Source of the DNA: Altererythrobacter sp. C41
Lineage (GTDB): Bacteria; Pseudomonadota; Alphaproteobacteria; Sphingomonadales; Sphingomonadaceae
Direction: 5' to 3'
NCBI RefSeq assembly: GCF_016803135.1
Contig: NZ_JAEVFE010000001.1
Span: 186,001 to 250,000, forward strand
Length of the DNA stretch: 64,000 nt
The notes under the pieces were generated by a model that saw only the letters and a program-made list of their open reading frames with translations, had not been told where the DNA came from and ran no database searches. Both the position numbers and the translations under genes were made by a program. The first letter of the stretch is position 1, and every line of letters starts with the position of its first letter. Positions 35,094 to 42,881 of this stretch are shown piece by piece.

Positions 35094-37024
35094 TTTTGCC
35101 CGAGGAGCTGTTTGCGGATCGCCTCGATCGCCGTCTCGTTGCGCTCCACTCCGAGTTCCTTGCGCAGGGCGAGGCGCAGCTGATCGGCATATTCGCGGCC
35201 CATCGCGCCCCCCAGGTCCGCACTTGCCTGCGCGAACACGGGATCGTTGCGGCTCACTTCGCCGGTCTCGATGTCGTCGAGATCGACCACGAACCAGCCG
35301 TTGCTGTCGGGCGCCTCGAGCTTCTTCGTGGTGCCCTCGGCCATGCTGAACAGCAGCGCGATCGGGGCCGGGAAGCGACCCTGCATCGCCGCGAGCTGCT
35401 CGCGCGTAAGGTCGATCTGCTCGACGCCCGGCAGATCCTGCTCTTCCTCGCCAACCGCTGCGGAAAGTGCGGCGCCGCCCTTGACGCGCTGCAGGACACG
35501 GTCGGCCGCGGCACGCGCCGCCTTGGCGCCCTGCGCGAGCCGCCAGCCGGCGATCACATCGTCGCGGATTTCGGCCAAAGGCGCCGCAGCCGAAGGAACG
35601 ATCTCGCTCGCCTCGAAGATCAGGAATGTCTGGCCGCGTTCGACTTCGGCAACCTGCGGCTGGCCTTCGGACATCTGGAATGCGGTCTCGATCGCCGGGG
35701 CGAGGATCTCCGGCGCGGTCTCGCTCGGCGTGCCGTAGACGCCGCCGGTCGCAAGCAGCGGACGCGTGGTCTGCAGTTCGGCGCCGAGATCTTCCGCCAC
35801 GTCGGAGAGCGAAACACCGTCCGCGAGCTGCTCTTCGACGCTCGCCGCGAGATCGGCGAGGGCGGTCTGGCGCTTCTCGACCCGCAGGGCGTCTGCAATT
35901 TCGCCGCGAACCTGCTCAAGACTGCGCGCCGCGCGCGCATCGATCTCGTCGACGCGCACGACATGCCAACCGAGCCCACTCCGGGCGGGCGCAGCGATTT
36001 CCCCGCGGCCGGCTGCGAAGGCGGCACGGGCGACTTCGGCCGAGCTCCGGGCTGCGAGGGCTTCGCGTGAGACCGGGCCCACCGTTGCGGTGTCGAAGCC
36101 GGCCTCGCGCGCTGCCGTCTCCAGCGAACCGCCCGCGCTCACCCGCTGGCGGATCGCATTCGCGGCTTCCTGCGTGGGCACGATCAGCTGCGTGACGCGG
36201 CGATTCTCGCTTGCCGCATACTGGGCACGGTCTTCCTCATAGCGCGCGCGAATTTCGGCGGCCGTCGGTTCGGCTTGTCCACCGAGAGTGTCGGCGCCGA
36301 ACACCGCATAGCGGATCACCCGCCGCTCAGGCCGGATGAAGTCGCCGCGGTTCTCGGTGTAATAGGCTTCGAGCGCGGACTGGCTGGGGTTGCCGGTGGG
36401 CGCGAACGCCTGCGCCGGGAGAACCGCAATGGCGCCGCGGCGCCGCTCCTTCAGCAGCGCGGCATAGTGCGTGACCACCTTATCCGGAGCCTTGCCGCCG
36501 ATCGCAACGGGCACGAGCAGTTGTTGCGCAAGCAGGCCTTGCGCCAGATCGGTGCGGAACGCGGCTTCGGAGAGGCCCTGGGCGCCGATCAACTGGCGGA
36601 AGACGTTGGCGTCGAACTCGCCGTTCGCCCCGCGGAACTGCGGAACTGCGATGATCTCGCTGTTGACCAGATTCTCGCCTGCGCGCAGGCCGTGGAGGCG
36701 CGCGTATTCGGCGATGGCCGCACGGTCGATCATCTGGTCGAGCACGTCGTCCAGCCCGCCCTGTGCGATGAAGGCGTCCATCGACATGTTGGGATTGCTC
36801 TGGCGCGCCTGATCGAGCGCCGCGTTCGCGCTGTTGACCAGATCGGCCGAATCGATCTTCCGGTCGCCGACGACCGCCACCCTGTCGCCGCCCGCGACAC
36901 CGCCGAACGTGCCCGTGCTGGCCAGATCGCTGCTCGCAAAGGCGACCGCGATCAGCGCGAGAAAGGCCAGCGTGATGGGAACGCCAAACTTCGACTGGAA
37001 GAAGTTGCGGAAGAATAGGAGCAT
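35090..37024 (-). CDS. ppiD: PpiD/SurA-type periplasmic folding factor
   Basis: A 644-residue protein anchored by one N-terminal helix (residues about 15-31, VPITLAFLALIAVAFAS) with a long periplasmic part. A SurA-like N-terminal helical domain is followed by a parvulin (rotamase) domain near residues 250-370 (RVTQLIVPTQEAANAIRQRV and GLGWHVVRVDEIDAR) and a second, diverged one. Proteins of this family sit at the SecYEG exit and help newly exported proteins fold; the parvulin domain is often catalytically weak. It is the first gene of the minus-strand block running into trpE and is divergent from tpiA over 199 bp. Confidence 0.93.
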   Translation of the reverse strand: MLLFFRNFFQSKFGVPITLAFLALIAVAFASSDLASTGTFGGVAGGDRVAVVGDRKIDSADLVNSANAALDQARQSNPNMSMDAFIAQGGLDDVLDQMIDRAAIAEYARLHGLRAGENLVNSEIIAVPQFRGANGEFDANVFRQLIGAQGLSEAAFRTDLAQGLLAQQLLVPVAIGGKAPDKVVTHYAALLKERRRGAIAVLPAQAFAPTGNPSQSALEAYYTENRGDFIRPERRVIRYAVFGADTLGGQAEPTAAEIRARYEEDRAQYAASENRRVTQLIVPTQEAANAIRQRVSAGGSLETAAREAGFDTATVGPVSREALAARSSAEVARAAFAAGRGEIAAPARSGLGWHVVRVDEIDARAARSLEQVRGEIADALRVEKRQTALADLAASVEEQLADGVSLSDVAEDLGAELQTTRPLLATGGVYGTPSETAPEILAPAIETAFQMSEGQPQVAEVERGQTFLIFEASEIVPSAAAPLAEIRDDVIAGWRLAQGAKAARAAADRVLQRVKGGAALSAAVGEEEQDLPGVEQIDLTREQLAAMQGRFPAPIALLFSMAEGTTKKLEAPDSNGWFVVDLDDIETGEVSRNDPVFAQASADLGGAMGREYADQLRLALRKELGVERNETAIEAIRKQLLGQN

Positions 37025-37223
37025 GTCGTGAGTGGTTCCGGAAGCTGCGATCGATTTGGGGTTGCGCTATACGGCGAGCGCTTTATCCGGCCTGCGGCGT
37101 CCCGGCAACAGGTCGGCAGCGCTTTTGGCCCTGCAAGGCGAAGCATCTGGCGGGCCGGGCATATCGCCCCATATAGGCGGCGATCGGAATCGTCTTACAT
37201 TCGGGATACAGGACGGGTTTGTC

Positions 37224-37988
37224 ATGGCCGAACGGCCCTATATCGTTGGAAACTGGAAGATGAACGGCACGCGGGCGATGCTCGCCCAGGCGCGTGCCAT
37301 CGACCGCGCGGCACAGAACCTGATGAAGGTCGAGGTGGCGCTCGCGCCCCCTTTCACCCTGATGCACGCGACTCATCGGGAGGTCGAGCAGATCGGCGTC
37401 GGCGCGCAGGACTGCCATTGCGCCGCCGACGGTGCGCATACCGGCGACGTTTCCGCGACGATGGTCGCCGACGCCGGCGCGAAGTTCGTGATTCTGGGAC
37501 ATAGCGAGCGGCGGCAGAATCACGGCGAGGACGATGCGCTGGTTCGCGCGAAGGCCGAAGCGGCGCTCGGGGCGGGGCTGCGCGTGATCATGTGCTGCGG
37601 CGAGACCGAAGATGTCCGCGACGCAGGCAATGCGATCGCGTTCGTCACCGCGCAACTCAAGGCGTCCCTGCCCGAGAATTTCGAGCGTGTCGGTGAAATG
37701 CTGACCGTCGCGTACGAGCCGGTCTGGGCGATCGGAACCGGGCGCACTCCCACGGTGGAGGACATCGGCGCGATGCACCGCGCGATCCGCGCGCTGTTGG
37801 TGGAACTCTTCGGCGAGGCGGACGGCGCGTCGGTGCGGATCCTGTACGGCGGTTCGGTCAAGGCGGACAATGCGCGCGAACTGCTCGCTGCCGATGACGT
37901 CGGCGGCGCGCTGGTCGGGGGCGCGAGCCTGACGGCGGAGAGCTTCATGGGCATCGTCATCGCTGCCGCGGAAGTGCATGAGCAATAG
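37224..37988 (+). CDS. tpiA: triosephosphate isomerase
   Basis: Interconverts dihydroxyacetone phosphate and glyceraldehyde 3-phosphate. It is a TIM barrel of 254 residues with all catalytic residues visible: Asn10 and Lys12 in GNWKMNG, His93 in LGHSERR and Glu165 in AYEPVWAIGTG, plus the phosphate loop LYGGSVKADN. I chose ATG 37224; the upstream in-frame sequence is not protein-like. The divergent gap to ppiD (37025-37223) should hold promoters for both genes, but I cannot pick them confidently. Confidence 0.98.
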   Translation: MAERPYIVGNWKMNGTRAMLAQARAIDRAAQNLMKVEVALAPPFTLMHATHREVEQIGVGAQDCHCAADGAHTGDVSATMVADAGAKFVILGHSERRQNHGEDDALVRAKAEAALGAGLRVIMCCGETEDVRDAGNAIAFVTAQLKASLPENFERVGEMLTVAYEPVWAIGTGRTPTVEDIGAMHRAIRALLVELFGEADGASVRILYGGSVKADNARELLAADDVGGALVGGASLTAESFMGIVIAAAEVHEQ

Positions 37989-38066
37989 GCCCGGCATCCG
38001 AAGCACGACTTGCCCCTGGCCCGCGCATTCCCTAGATGCGCGGGCAAACGGATCGAGATAGAACGC

Positions 38067-38441
38067 ATGTCCCTCTTCATTTTCCTTTTCGTGCTCCAGG
38101 CGATCGTCGCCGCGGCGCTGGTCGGCGTCGTGCTGATGCAGCGCTCCGAGGGCGGCGGTCTCGGCATCGGCGGCAGCCCCACCGGGCTGATGAGCGCCCG
38201 CGGCGCGGCCGACTTCCTCACGCGCGCGACCAAGTGGCTGGCGGTCGTGTTCGTCGTCCTCTCGATCGCGCTTGCGGCGATCGCGGCCGAGACGAGCGGG
38301 CAGGACAGCATCACCTCGACGCTCGATCGTTCGACCGATCCGCTCGCACCGGCAGCCGGCGGTGCGCCGGCGCCTGCGGCACCCGCGACGCAGCCGGTTG
38401 CTCCGACAGGCGACGACCCGCTCGCCGACGTCACCGAGTAA
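38067..38441 (+). CDS. secG: preprotein translocase subunit SecG
   Basis: A small subunit of the SecYEG export channel. The 124-residue protein has two transmembrane helices (about residues 3-22 and 52-72) linked by the conserved LMQRSEGGGLGIGGSPTGLM loop, and a Pro/Ala-rich C-terminal tail typical of alphaproteobacteria. ATG 38067 begins MSLFIFLFVLQAIVA, the family's usual start. The order tpiA-secG-pyrG is frequently seen in this class. Confidence 0.96.
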   Translation: MSLFIFLFVLQAIVAAALVGVVLMQRSEGGGLGIGGSPTGLMSARGAADFLTRATKWLAVVFVVLSIALAAIAAETSGQDSITSTLDRSTDPLAPAAGGAPAPAAPATQPVAPTGDDPLADVTE

Positions 38442-38529
38442 CATCACCCCGGCAATTGTGGATTGCGGGCGCTTGCCCGCACCATTCCGCTTGCCCCGAC
38501 TCATACCTCACGCTTAAGGCCCGACTCCC

Positions 38530-40164
38530 ATGGCGCGGTACATCTTCATCACCGGCGGCGTGGTTTCTTCGCTCGGCAAAGGTCTCATGGCGGCGAGCCT
38601 CGGCGCGCTGCTGCAGGCACGCGGCTTCAAGGTCCGCATTCGCAAGTTCGACCCCTACCTCAACGTCGATCCGGGGACGATGAGCCCCTATCAGCACGGC
38701 GAGGTCTACGTCACCGACGACGGGGCGGAGACCGATCTCGATCTCGGCCACTACGAGCGCTTCACGGGCGTTTCCGCGCGCCAGAGCGACAACGTCACCT
38801 CGGGCCGGATCTATCAGCAGATCATCGCCCGCGAACGCCGGGGCGACTATCTCGGCGCGACCGTGCAGGTCATCCCGCACGTCACCGACGCGATCAAGGA
38901 ATTCGCGCTCGCAGATCAGGACGATCACGACTTCATCCTGTGTGAGATCGGCGGCACCGTCGGCGACATCGAATCGCTGCCCTTCATGGAAGCGATCCGC
39001 CAGCTTAGAAACGAGCTCGAGCCGGACCGGACGTTGAGCGTCCACGTCACGCTCGTGCCCTACATCGCCGCGGCGGGCGAGCTGAAGACCAAGCCGACGC
39101 AGCACTCCGTGCGTGAGCTGGCCAGCCTGGGAATCAAGCCCGATCTTCTGCTGTGCCGCTGCGAGCATCCGTTGCCCGACAGCGATCGCCGCAAGATAGC
39201 GCAGTTCTGCAACGTGCGCCCCGAAGCGGTCATTCCCGCGCTCGACGCGTCGTCCATCTATGCGGTGCCGCTGCAGTATCACCGCGAAGGGCTCGACACC
39301 CAGGTGCTGCGCGGCTTCGGGATCGAGGATGCACCGGCGCCCGATCTTTCGATCTGGGACGACATTCTCGATCGTTACGAGCATCCCGAAGGCGAAGTGA
39401 CGATCGGGGTGGTCGGCAAGTACGTCGGCCTGCCCGACGCCTACAAGTCGCTCAACGAGGCGCTCATCCACGGCGGTATGGCCAATCGGGTCCGGGTCAA
39501 CATCCGCTGGATCGATGCGGAGATGTTCGAGAACGAGGACGCCGAGCTAGCCGCCAAGCTCGAGCCGCTGCACGGCATTCTCGTGCCTGGCGGGTTCGGC
39601 GAGCGCGGGTCGGAAGGGAAGATCGCCAGCGTCCGCTTCGCGCGGGAGCGCGGGGTTCCGTTTCTGGGCATCTGCCTGGGCATGCAGATGGCCTGCATCG
39701 AAGGTGCGCGCAGCGCCGGTCATCCCCGCGCCTCCTCAACCGAATTCGGCGAAACCGACGAGCCCGTCGTCGGCATCATCACCGAATGGATGAGCGAGGA
39801 AGGGCTGCAGAAGCGCGAGGCGGGCGGCGACCTCGGCGGAACGATGCGGCTCGGCGCCTACGACGCCAAGCTCGCGGGCAACAGCCACGTTTCGCGCATC
39901 TATGGCGGCGTGACGGAAATTTCGGAGCGCCATCGTCACCGTTACGAGGTCAACGCGGCCTATCGCGATGCGCTGGAGAGCGGTGGGCTGATTTTTTCGG
40001 GCATGTCGCCCGACGGTCTGCTGCCCGAGATCGTCGAGCGGCCCGACCATCCCTGGTTCGTCGGCGTGCAGTTCCATCCGGAACTGAAATCGAAACCGTT
40101 CGATCCACACCCGCTGTTCGCCGGTTTCGTAGCGGCCGCACTGGACCAGTCGCGTCTCGTCTAA
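38530..40164 (+). CDS. pyrG: CTP synthase
   Basis: Makes CTP from UTP using glutamine and ATP. The N-terminal synthase domain begins [20 protein letters not shown] with the P-loop, followed by the [20 protein letters not shown] block; the C-terminal class I amidotransferase domain has [10 protein letters not shown] with the catalytic Cys and FHPELKS near the end. The length of 544 residues is normal. It is preceded by an 88-bp gap after secG and followed by a 365-bp non-coding stretch. Confidence 0.98.
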   Translation: MARYIFITGGVVSSLGKGLMAASLGALLQARGFKVRIRKFDPYLNVDPGTMSPYQHGEVYVTDDGAETDLDLGHYERFTGVSARQSDNVTSGRIYQQIIARERRGDYLGATVQVIPHVTDAIKEFALADQDDHDFILCEIGGTVGDIESLPFMEAIRQLRNELEPDRTLSVHVTLVPYIAAAGELKTKPTQHSVRELASLGIKPDLLLCRCEHPLPDSDRRKIAQFCNVRPEAVIPALDASSIYAVPLQYHREGLDTQVLRGFGIEDAPAPDLSIWDDILDRYEHPEGEVTIGVVGKYVGLPDAYKSLNEALIHGGMANRVRVNIRWIDAEMFENEDAELAAKLEPLHGILVPGGFGERGSEGKIASVRFARERGVPFLGICLGMQMACIEGARSAGHPRASSTEFGETDEPVVGIITEWMSEEGLQKREAGGDLGGTMRLGAYDAKLAGNSHVSRIYGGVTEISERHRHRYEVNAAYRDALESGGLIFSGMSPDGLLPEIVERPDHPWFVGVQFHPELKSKPFDPHPLFAGFVAAALDQSRLV

Positions 40165-40529
40165 GCGCGTATTATCGTTGACAAACTTGCGAAATTATCT
40201 CGCACGCAGGCCAGTGCTGGCGCAATAAATCGCGTCAAATCGGGACAGCCGCGCGTGGATGATTGCCCATGCGCTTTATCTTTTGATGAATTCGGCGCAT
40301 GATGCCCTTGGGCACGCGCGATTTTTTTCCCGAGTCGCCCGCGAGGGGCCTCAAGCTATTCGATCGAGCTTGGCTCGGAGTTGATCGTCTTCTGCGACCC
40401 GGACGATCATGCTCCGGTACAAGGCGGCGTCCGCGCCGCGGGGGCGGGCTTTCGGGCCCGCCTCCATCTCCACCTGTAAGGAATCGAACGGCCCGCCCCG
40501 TTTCCGAAGGCGGGCCGTCATGGTGTGCC
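40165..40529. other. structured non-coding gap between pyrG and hsp20
   Basis: At 365 bp this is the longest gene-free stretch in the window. I see no credible protein. It contains a 7-bp stem, CATGCGC/GCGCATG (40268-40274 with 40295-40301), followed by a run of seven T at 40322-40328 that may end pyrG transcription; an 8-bp stem TGATCGTC/GACGATCA (40382-40389 with 40402-40409); a GC-rich hairpin with a TTCG loop at about 40443-40462; and the 10-bp hairpin at 40488-40518. Four hairpins in a row leave room for a small structured RNA. Confidence 0.5.
40488..40518 (-). terminator. hairpin downstream of hsp20
   Basis: ACGGCCCGCC (40488-40497) and GGCGGGCCGT (40509-40518) form a perfect 10-bp GC-rich stem with an 11-nt loop, 12 bp beyond the hsp20 stop. 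Only a weak T-rich tract follows on the transcribed strand. The position makes it the likely end of the hsp20 transcript. Confidence 0.65.
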
Positions 40530-41006
40530 TTAGGCGGCGTCGGCCTTGTCGTCGCCGTCCTCGCGAACGACCTCGAGCGTCTTCTGCCCGTTCACGGCGA
40601 TCTTCTTCGGCTTCATCGCATCGGGAACCTCGCGGACGAGATCGATCGTGAGCAGCCCGTCTTCGAGCCGCGCATTCTCGACGCGAACGTAATCGGCCAG
40701 TTCGAAGCGGCGCTCGAACCCGCGGTTGGCGATACCGACATGGAGCATTTCGCTCTCACCGTCGGTTTCCTCGCGCTTCTTGCCCTGAACGATCAGGAGG
40801 TTCTGCTGCGCCGTGATATCGATGTCAGCAGGGCGGAAGCCGGCAACCGCGAGAACGATGCGATAGCTGTCTTCGCCGCGACGTTCGATATTGAACGGCG
40901 GGTAGTTGTCGCCGGTGCTGGTGCGCGCCTGGCGCTCGAGCAGGTCGAACAGGCGGTCGAAGCCGACGGTGGAACGGCGATAGGGGGTAAAATCAAAGCG
41001 GTTCAT
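40530..41006 (-). CDS. small heat-shock protein, Hsp20/IbpA family
   Basis: An ATP-independent holdase that keeps unfolding proteins soluble. The 158-residue protein has a short N-terminal arm (MNRFDFTPYRRSTVGFDRLF), a full alpha-crystallin domain (about residues 38-130, with YRIVLAVAGFRPADIDITAQ) and a C-terminal tail with the KKIAVN segment in the place of the IxI anchor. ATG 41006 follows a GGAGGA ribosome site. The long leader carries a ROSE-like thermometer and the promoter matches sigma-32, so expression should respond to heat at both the transcriptional and translational level. Confidence 0.97.
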   Translation of the reverse strand: MNRFDFTPYRRSTVGFDRLFDLLERQARTSTGDNYPPFNIERRGEDSYRIVLAVAGFRPADIDITAQQNLLIVQGKKREETDGESEMLHVGIANRGFERRFELADYVRVENARLEDGLLTIDLVREVPDAMKPKKIAVNGQKTLEVVREDGDDKADAA

Positions 41007-41108
41007 CGAAAACAAATCCTCCAAAGAGCAATTTGACCACGTGTCGGGCCCGCGCCATGCGGCACCCGGCGGTTCGTGAAGGACGCATCCATTGCGGCAT
41101 GCGCCTCG
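41007..41108 (-). ncRNA. ROSE-like RNA thermometer in the hsp20 leader
   Basis: The last hairpin before the start codon (41014-41034) pairs AAAU-U-G-CUC with GAG-G-AUUU around a UUUG loop, which hides the GGAGGA ribosome site (41017-41022) opposite UUGCU (41027-41031). A U(U/C)GCU string pairing with the Shine-Dalgarno sequence, with a G bulge, is the hallmark of ROSE elements, known from rhizobial and other proteobacterial small heat-shock genes. The upstream leader forms further short stems, for example GUGCC-GCAU-GGCGC. At high temperature the last stem should melt and open the ribosome site. The outer limits are approximate. Confidence 0.82.
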
Positions 41109-41115
41109 ATTCACC

Positions 41116-41143
41116 AGATAGGGAGCACGATCCGCCGTTCAAG
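41116..41143 (-). promoter_or_regulatory. sigma-32 (RpoH) type promoter of hsp20
   Basis: On the minus strand CTTGAA (41143-41138) and CCCTATCT (41123-41116) are separated by 14 bp. This agrees closely with the established heat-shock consensus CTTGAA-N13-15-CCCCATNT. It places the transcript start near 41108 and gives an about 100-nt leader, the length expected for a ROSE element. Confidence 0.82.
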
Positions 41144-41178
41144 AGGTCCTTTTTGTCCAGGATAATCGAGGAATTACA

Positions 41179-41442
41179 ATGAGTACGCCCAAGGTCGACA
41201 TCTATACGAAATTCGGATGCGGATACTGCGTTCGCGCCAAGCGCCTGCTCGATCAGAAAGATGTCGACTATACCGAATACGATATCACCCTGGGCGGTCC
41301 GAAGCGCGACGAGATGCTGAGGCGCGCACCCGGCGCCCGCACGGTGCCGCAGATATTCATCGGCGAGACGCACGTCGGCGGATCGGACGAGCTTCACGCG
41401 CTCGAGCGCGAAGGCAAGCTGGACGCGCTGCTCGGCGGATGA
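41179..41442 (+). CDS. grxC: glutaredoxin 3
   Basis: A small glutathione-dependent disulfide reductase. The 87-residue protein has the dithiol active site CGYC (Cys14 and Cys17), the cis-proline segment TVPQIFI and the glutathione-binding GGSDEL. It starts at ATG 41179 after GAGGAATT. It is divergent from hsp20 over 172 bp and is the first of three tightly packed genes (nitrilase, DUF1178) that end at a clear terminator. Confidence 0.96.
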   Translation: MSTPKVDIYTKFGCGYCVRAKRLLDQKDVDYTEYDITLGGPKRDEMLRRAPGARTVPQIFIGETHVGGSDELHALEREGKLDALLGG

Positions 41443-42254
41443 CGCGCATCGCGCTTCTCCAAATGCAGTCGGGTATCGATCCCGGGCGCAATGCCGCGGC
41501 GATCGTGGAGGCTGCGAAACGTGCGGCGGGCGAGAGCGCGGCGATGCTGTTCACGCCCGAGATGTCGGGCCTGCTCGACCGCGACCGCGTTCGCGCGGCG
41601 CAGAACGTGGCGCGGGAAGCCGGCGACCGCGTGCTGAACGCCGTGCGGGAGTCGGCCGCGCGGGAAGCGCTGTGGATCGCTCTCGGCTCGCTCGCGATCG
41701 ATCTCGGCGACGGCAAGTGGGCGAACCGCAGTTATCTGATCGATTCCGGCGGGAACATCGCCGCACGCTACGACAAGATGCACATGTTCGACGTCGACCT
41801 CGCAAGCGGCGAAAGCTGGCGCGAATCGAATGCCTATCGTCCGGGCGAGGAGATCGTGACGGCCGAAACGCCGCTTGGCCGCCTGGGCCTCTCGATCTGC
41901 TACGATCTGCGTTTCCCTGCGCTGTTCGAGGCGCTCGGCAACCGCCGGTGCGACGCGATTGCCATTCCCGCCGCCTTCACCGTGCCGACGGGCGAGGCGC
42001 ACTGGCACGTGCTTCAGCGGGCGCGGGCGATCGAGGCGAGCGCCTACGTGATCGCTGCGGCGCAGGTCGGCACTCACGAGGACGGCCGGCGAACCTACGG
42101 GCACAGCCTCGTGATCGATCCCTGGGGGGAAGTCCTGCTCGACATGGGCGGCGAAGCGCCCGGGCTGGGTTTCGCCGAGATCGAGGCGGCGCGCATCGCG
42201 GAGGTCCGCCGGCAGGTTCCGAGCCTTGCCAATCGGCGCCAGATGCCCGACTAG
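41439..42254 (+). CDS. carbon-nitrogen hydrolase (nitrilase superfamily)
   Basis: A 271-residue cytoplasmic amidase-like enzyme. The Glu-Lys-Cys triad is complete: Glu41 (FTPEMSG), Lys113 (YDKMHMFD) and Cys154 (LSICYDLRFP). The sequence resembles the Nit1/Nit2-like branch, which in many organisms includes deaminated-glutathione amidases; its link with a glutaredoxin gene fits a glutathione-related role, but that is inference. The ATG overlaps the grxC stop by 4 nt (ATGA). Confidence 0.93.
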   Translation: MTRIALLQMQSGIDPGRNAAAIVEAAKRAAGESAAMLFTPEMSGLLDRDRVRAAQNVAREAGDRVLNAVRESAAREALWIALGSLAIDLGDGKWANRSYLIDSGGNIAARYDKMHMFDVDLASGESWRESNAYRPGEEIVTAETPLGRLGLSICYDLRFPALFEALGNRRCDAIAIPAAFTVPTGEAHWHVLQRARAIEASAYVIAAAQVGTHEDGRRTYGHSLVIDPWGEVLLDMGGEAPGLGFAEIEAARIAEVRRQVPSLANRRQMPD

Positions 42255-42264
42255 CGCGCCCGCC

Positions 42265-42726
42265 ATGATCGTATTCGACCTTTCCTGCGCTGCAGGCCAC
42301 CGTTTCGAAGGCTGGTTCGGCTCGTCCGACGATTTCGCCGGCCAGCAGGCGCGCCGGCTCGTGACCTGCCCGCAGTGCGGTTCGGCCGAAGTCGTCAAGG
42401 CGCCGATGGCGCCCGCCGTCGGGGCCAAGGGCAATCAGCGGCCTGCGGCAAGCGAGCCGAAGAAGCCGGTGAGCGGCGGCAAGATTCCCCCCGAGGTGCG
42501 AAAGGCGATGGAAGCGCTTGCCAAGGCCCAGGCGAAAGCACTCGAAAACAGCCGCTGGGTGGGCGACGGTTTCGCCGAGGAATCGCGCGCGATGCATTAT
42601 GGCGAGAAGGATCTCGAGGCGATCCACGGCAAGGCGACGCTCAAGGAAGCGAAGGAATTGCTGGACGAGGGCATCTCGCTCGCCCCCCTGCCGTTTCCGA
42701 TACCCGAACCCGACGAGCTCAACTGA
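42265..42726 (+). CDS. DUF1178 family protein
   Basis: A 153-residue protein beginning MIVFDLSCAAGHRFEGWFGS, the diagnostic start of DUF1178. Cysteines in SCAAGH and CPQCG could form a zinc ribbon. The middle is Lys/Ala-rich and the end is ALHYGE-like (AMHYGEKDLEAIHGKAT), followed by LPFPIPEPDELN. The family is common in alphaproteobacteria and is usually linked to the nitrilase gene, as here; its function is unknown. The start is ATG 42265, ten bases after the nitrilase stop. Confidence 0.92.
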   Translation: MIVFDLSCAAGHRFEGWFGSSDDFAGQQARRLVTCPQCGSAEVVKAPMAPAVGAKGNQRPAASEPKKPVSGGKIPPEVRKAMEALAKAQAKALENSRWVGDGFAEESRAMHYGEKDLEAIHGKATLKEAKELLDEGISLAPLPFPIPEPDELN

Positions 42727-42755
42727 CGGCTCCGGATATGCGGCGGCGGACCATG

Positions 42756-42779
42756 AAGGGCGGCGGCCGCGCCTTTTTT
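42756..42779 (+). terminator. intrinsic terminator after the grxC-nitrilase-DUF1178 operon
   Basis: AAGGGCG (42756-42762) can pair with CGCCTTT (42770-42776) around a GC-rich 7-nt loop, and a run of six T follows the stem base (42774-42779). It lies 30 bp beyond the DUF1178 stop and is the clearest Rho-independent terminator in the window. Confidence 0.75.
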
Positions 42780-42881
42780 ACAGTGCGTTAACCGGTAGCG
42801 ACCTAGCGCACGGTAGAATGCGCCTGACTCCGGGCAGGATGCGATTCGTTACGCCCACAAGACTCGTCTCATAGGAACCAC

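Noticed and set aside
40178-40183. TTGACA hexamer after pyrG as a possible sigma-70 promoter for a small RNA
   Set aside because: No -10-like hexamer is found at 16-18 bp; the AT-rich AAATTAT lies only about 9 bp away.
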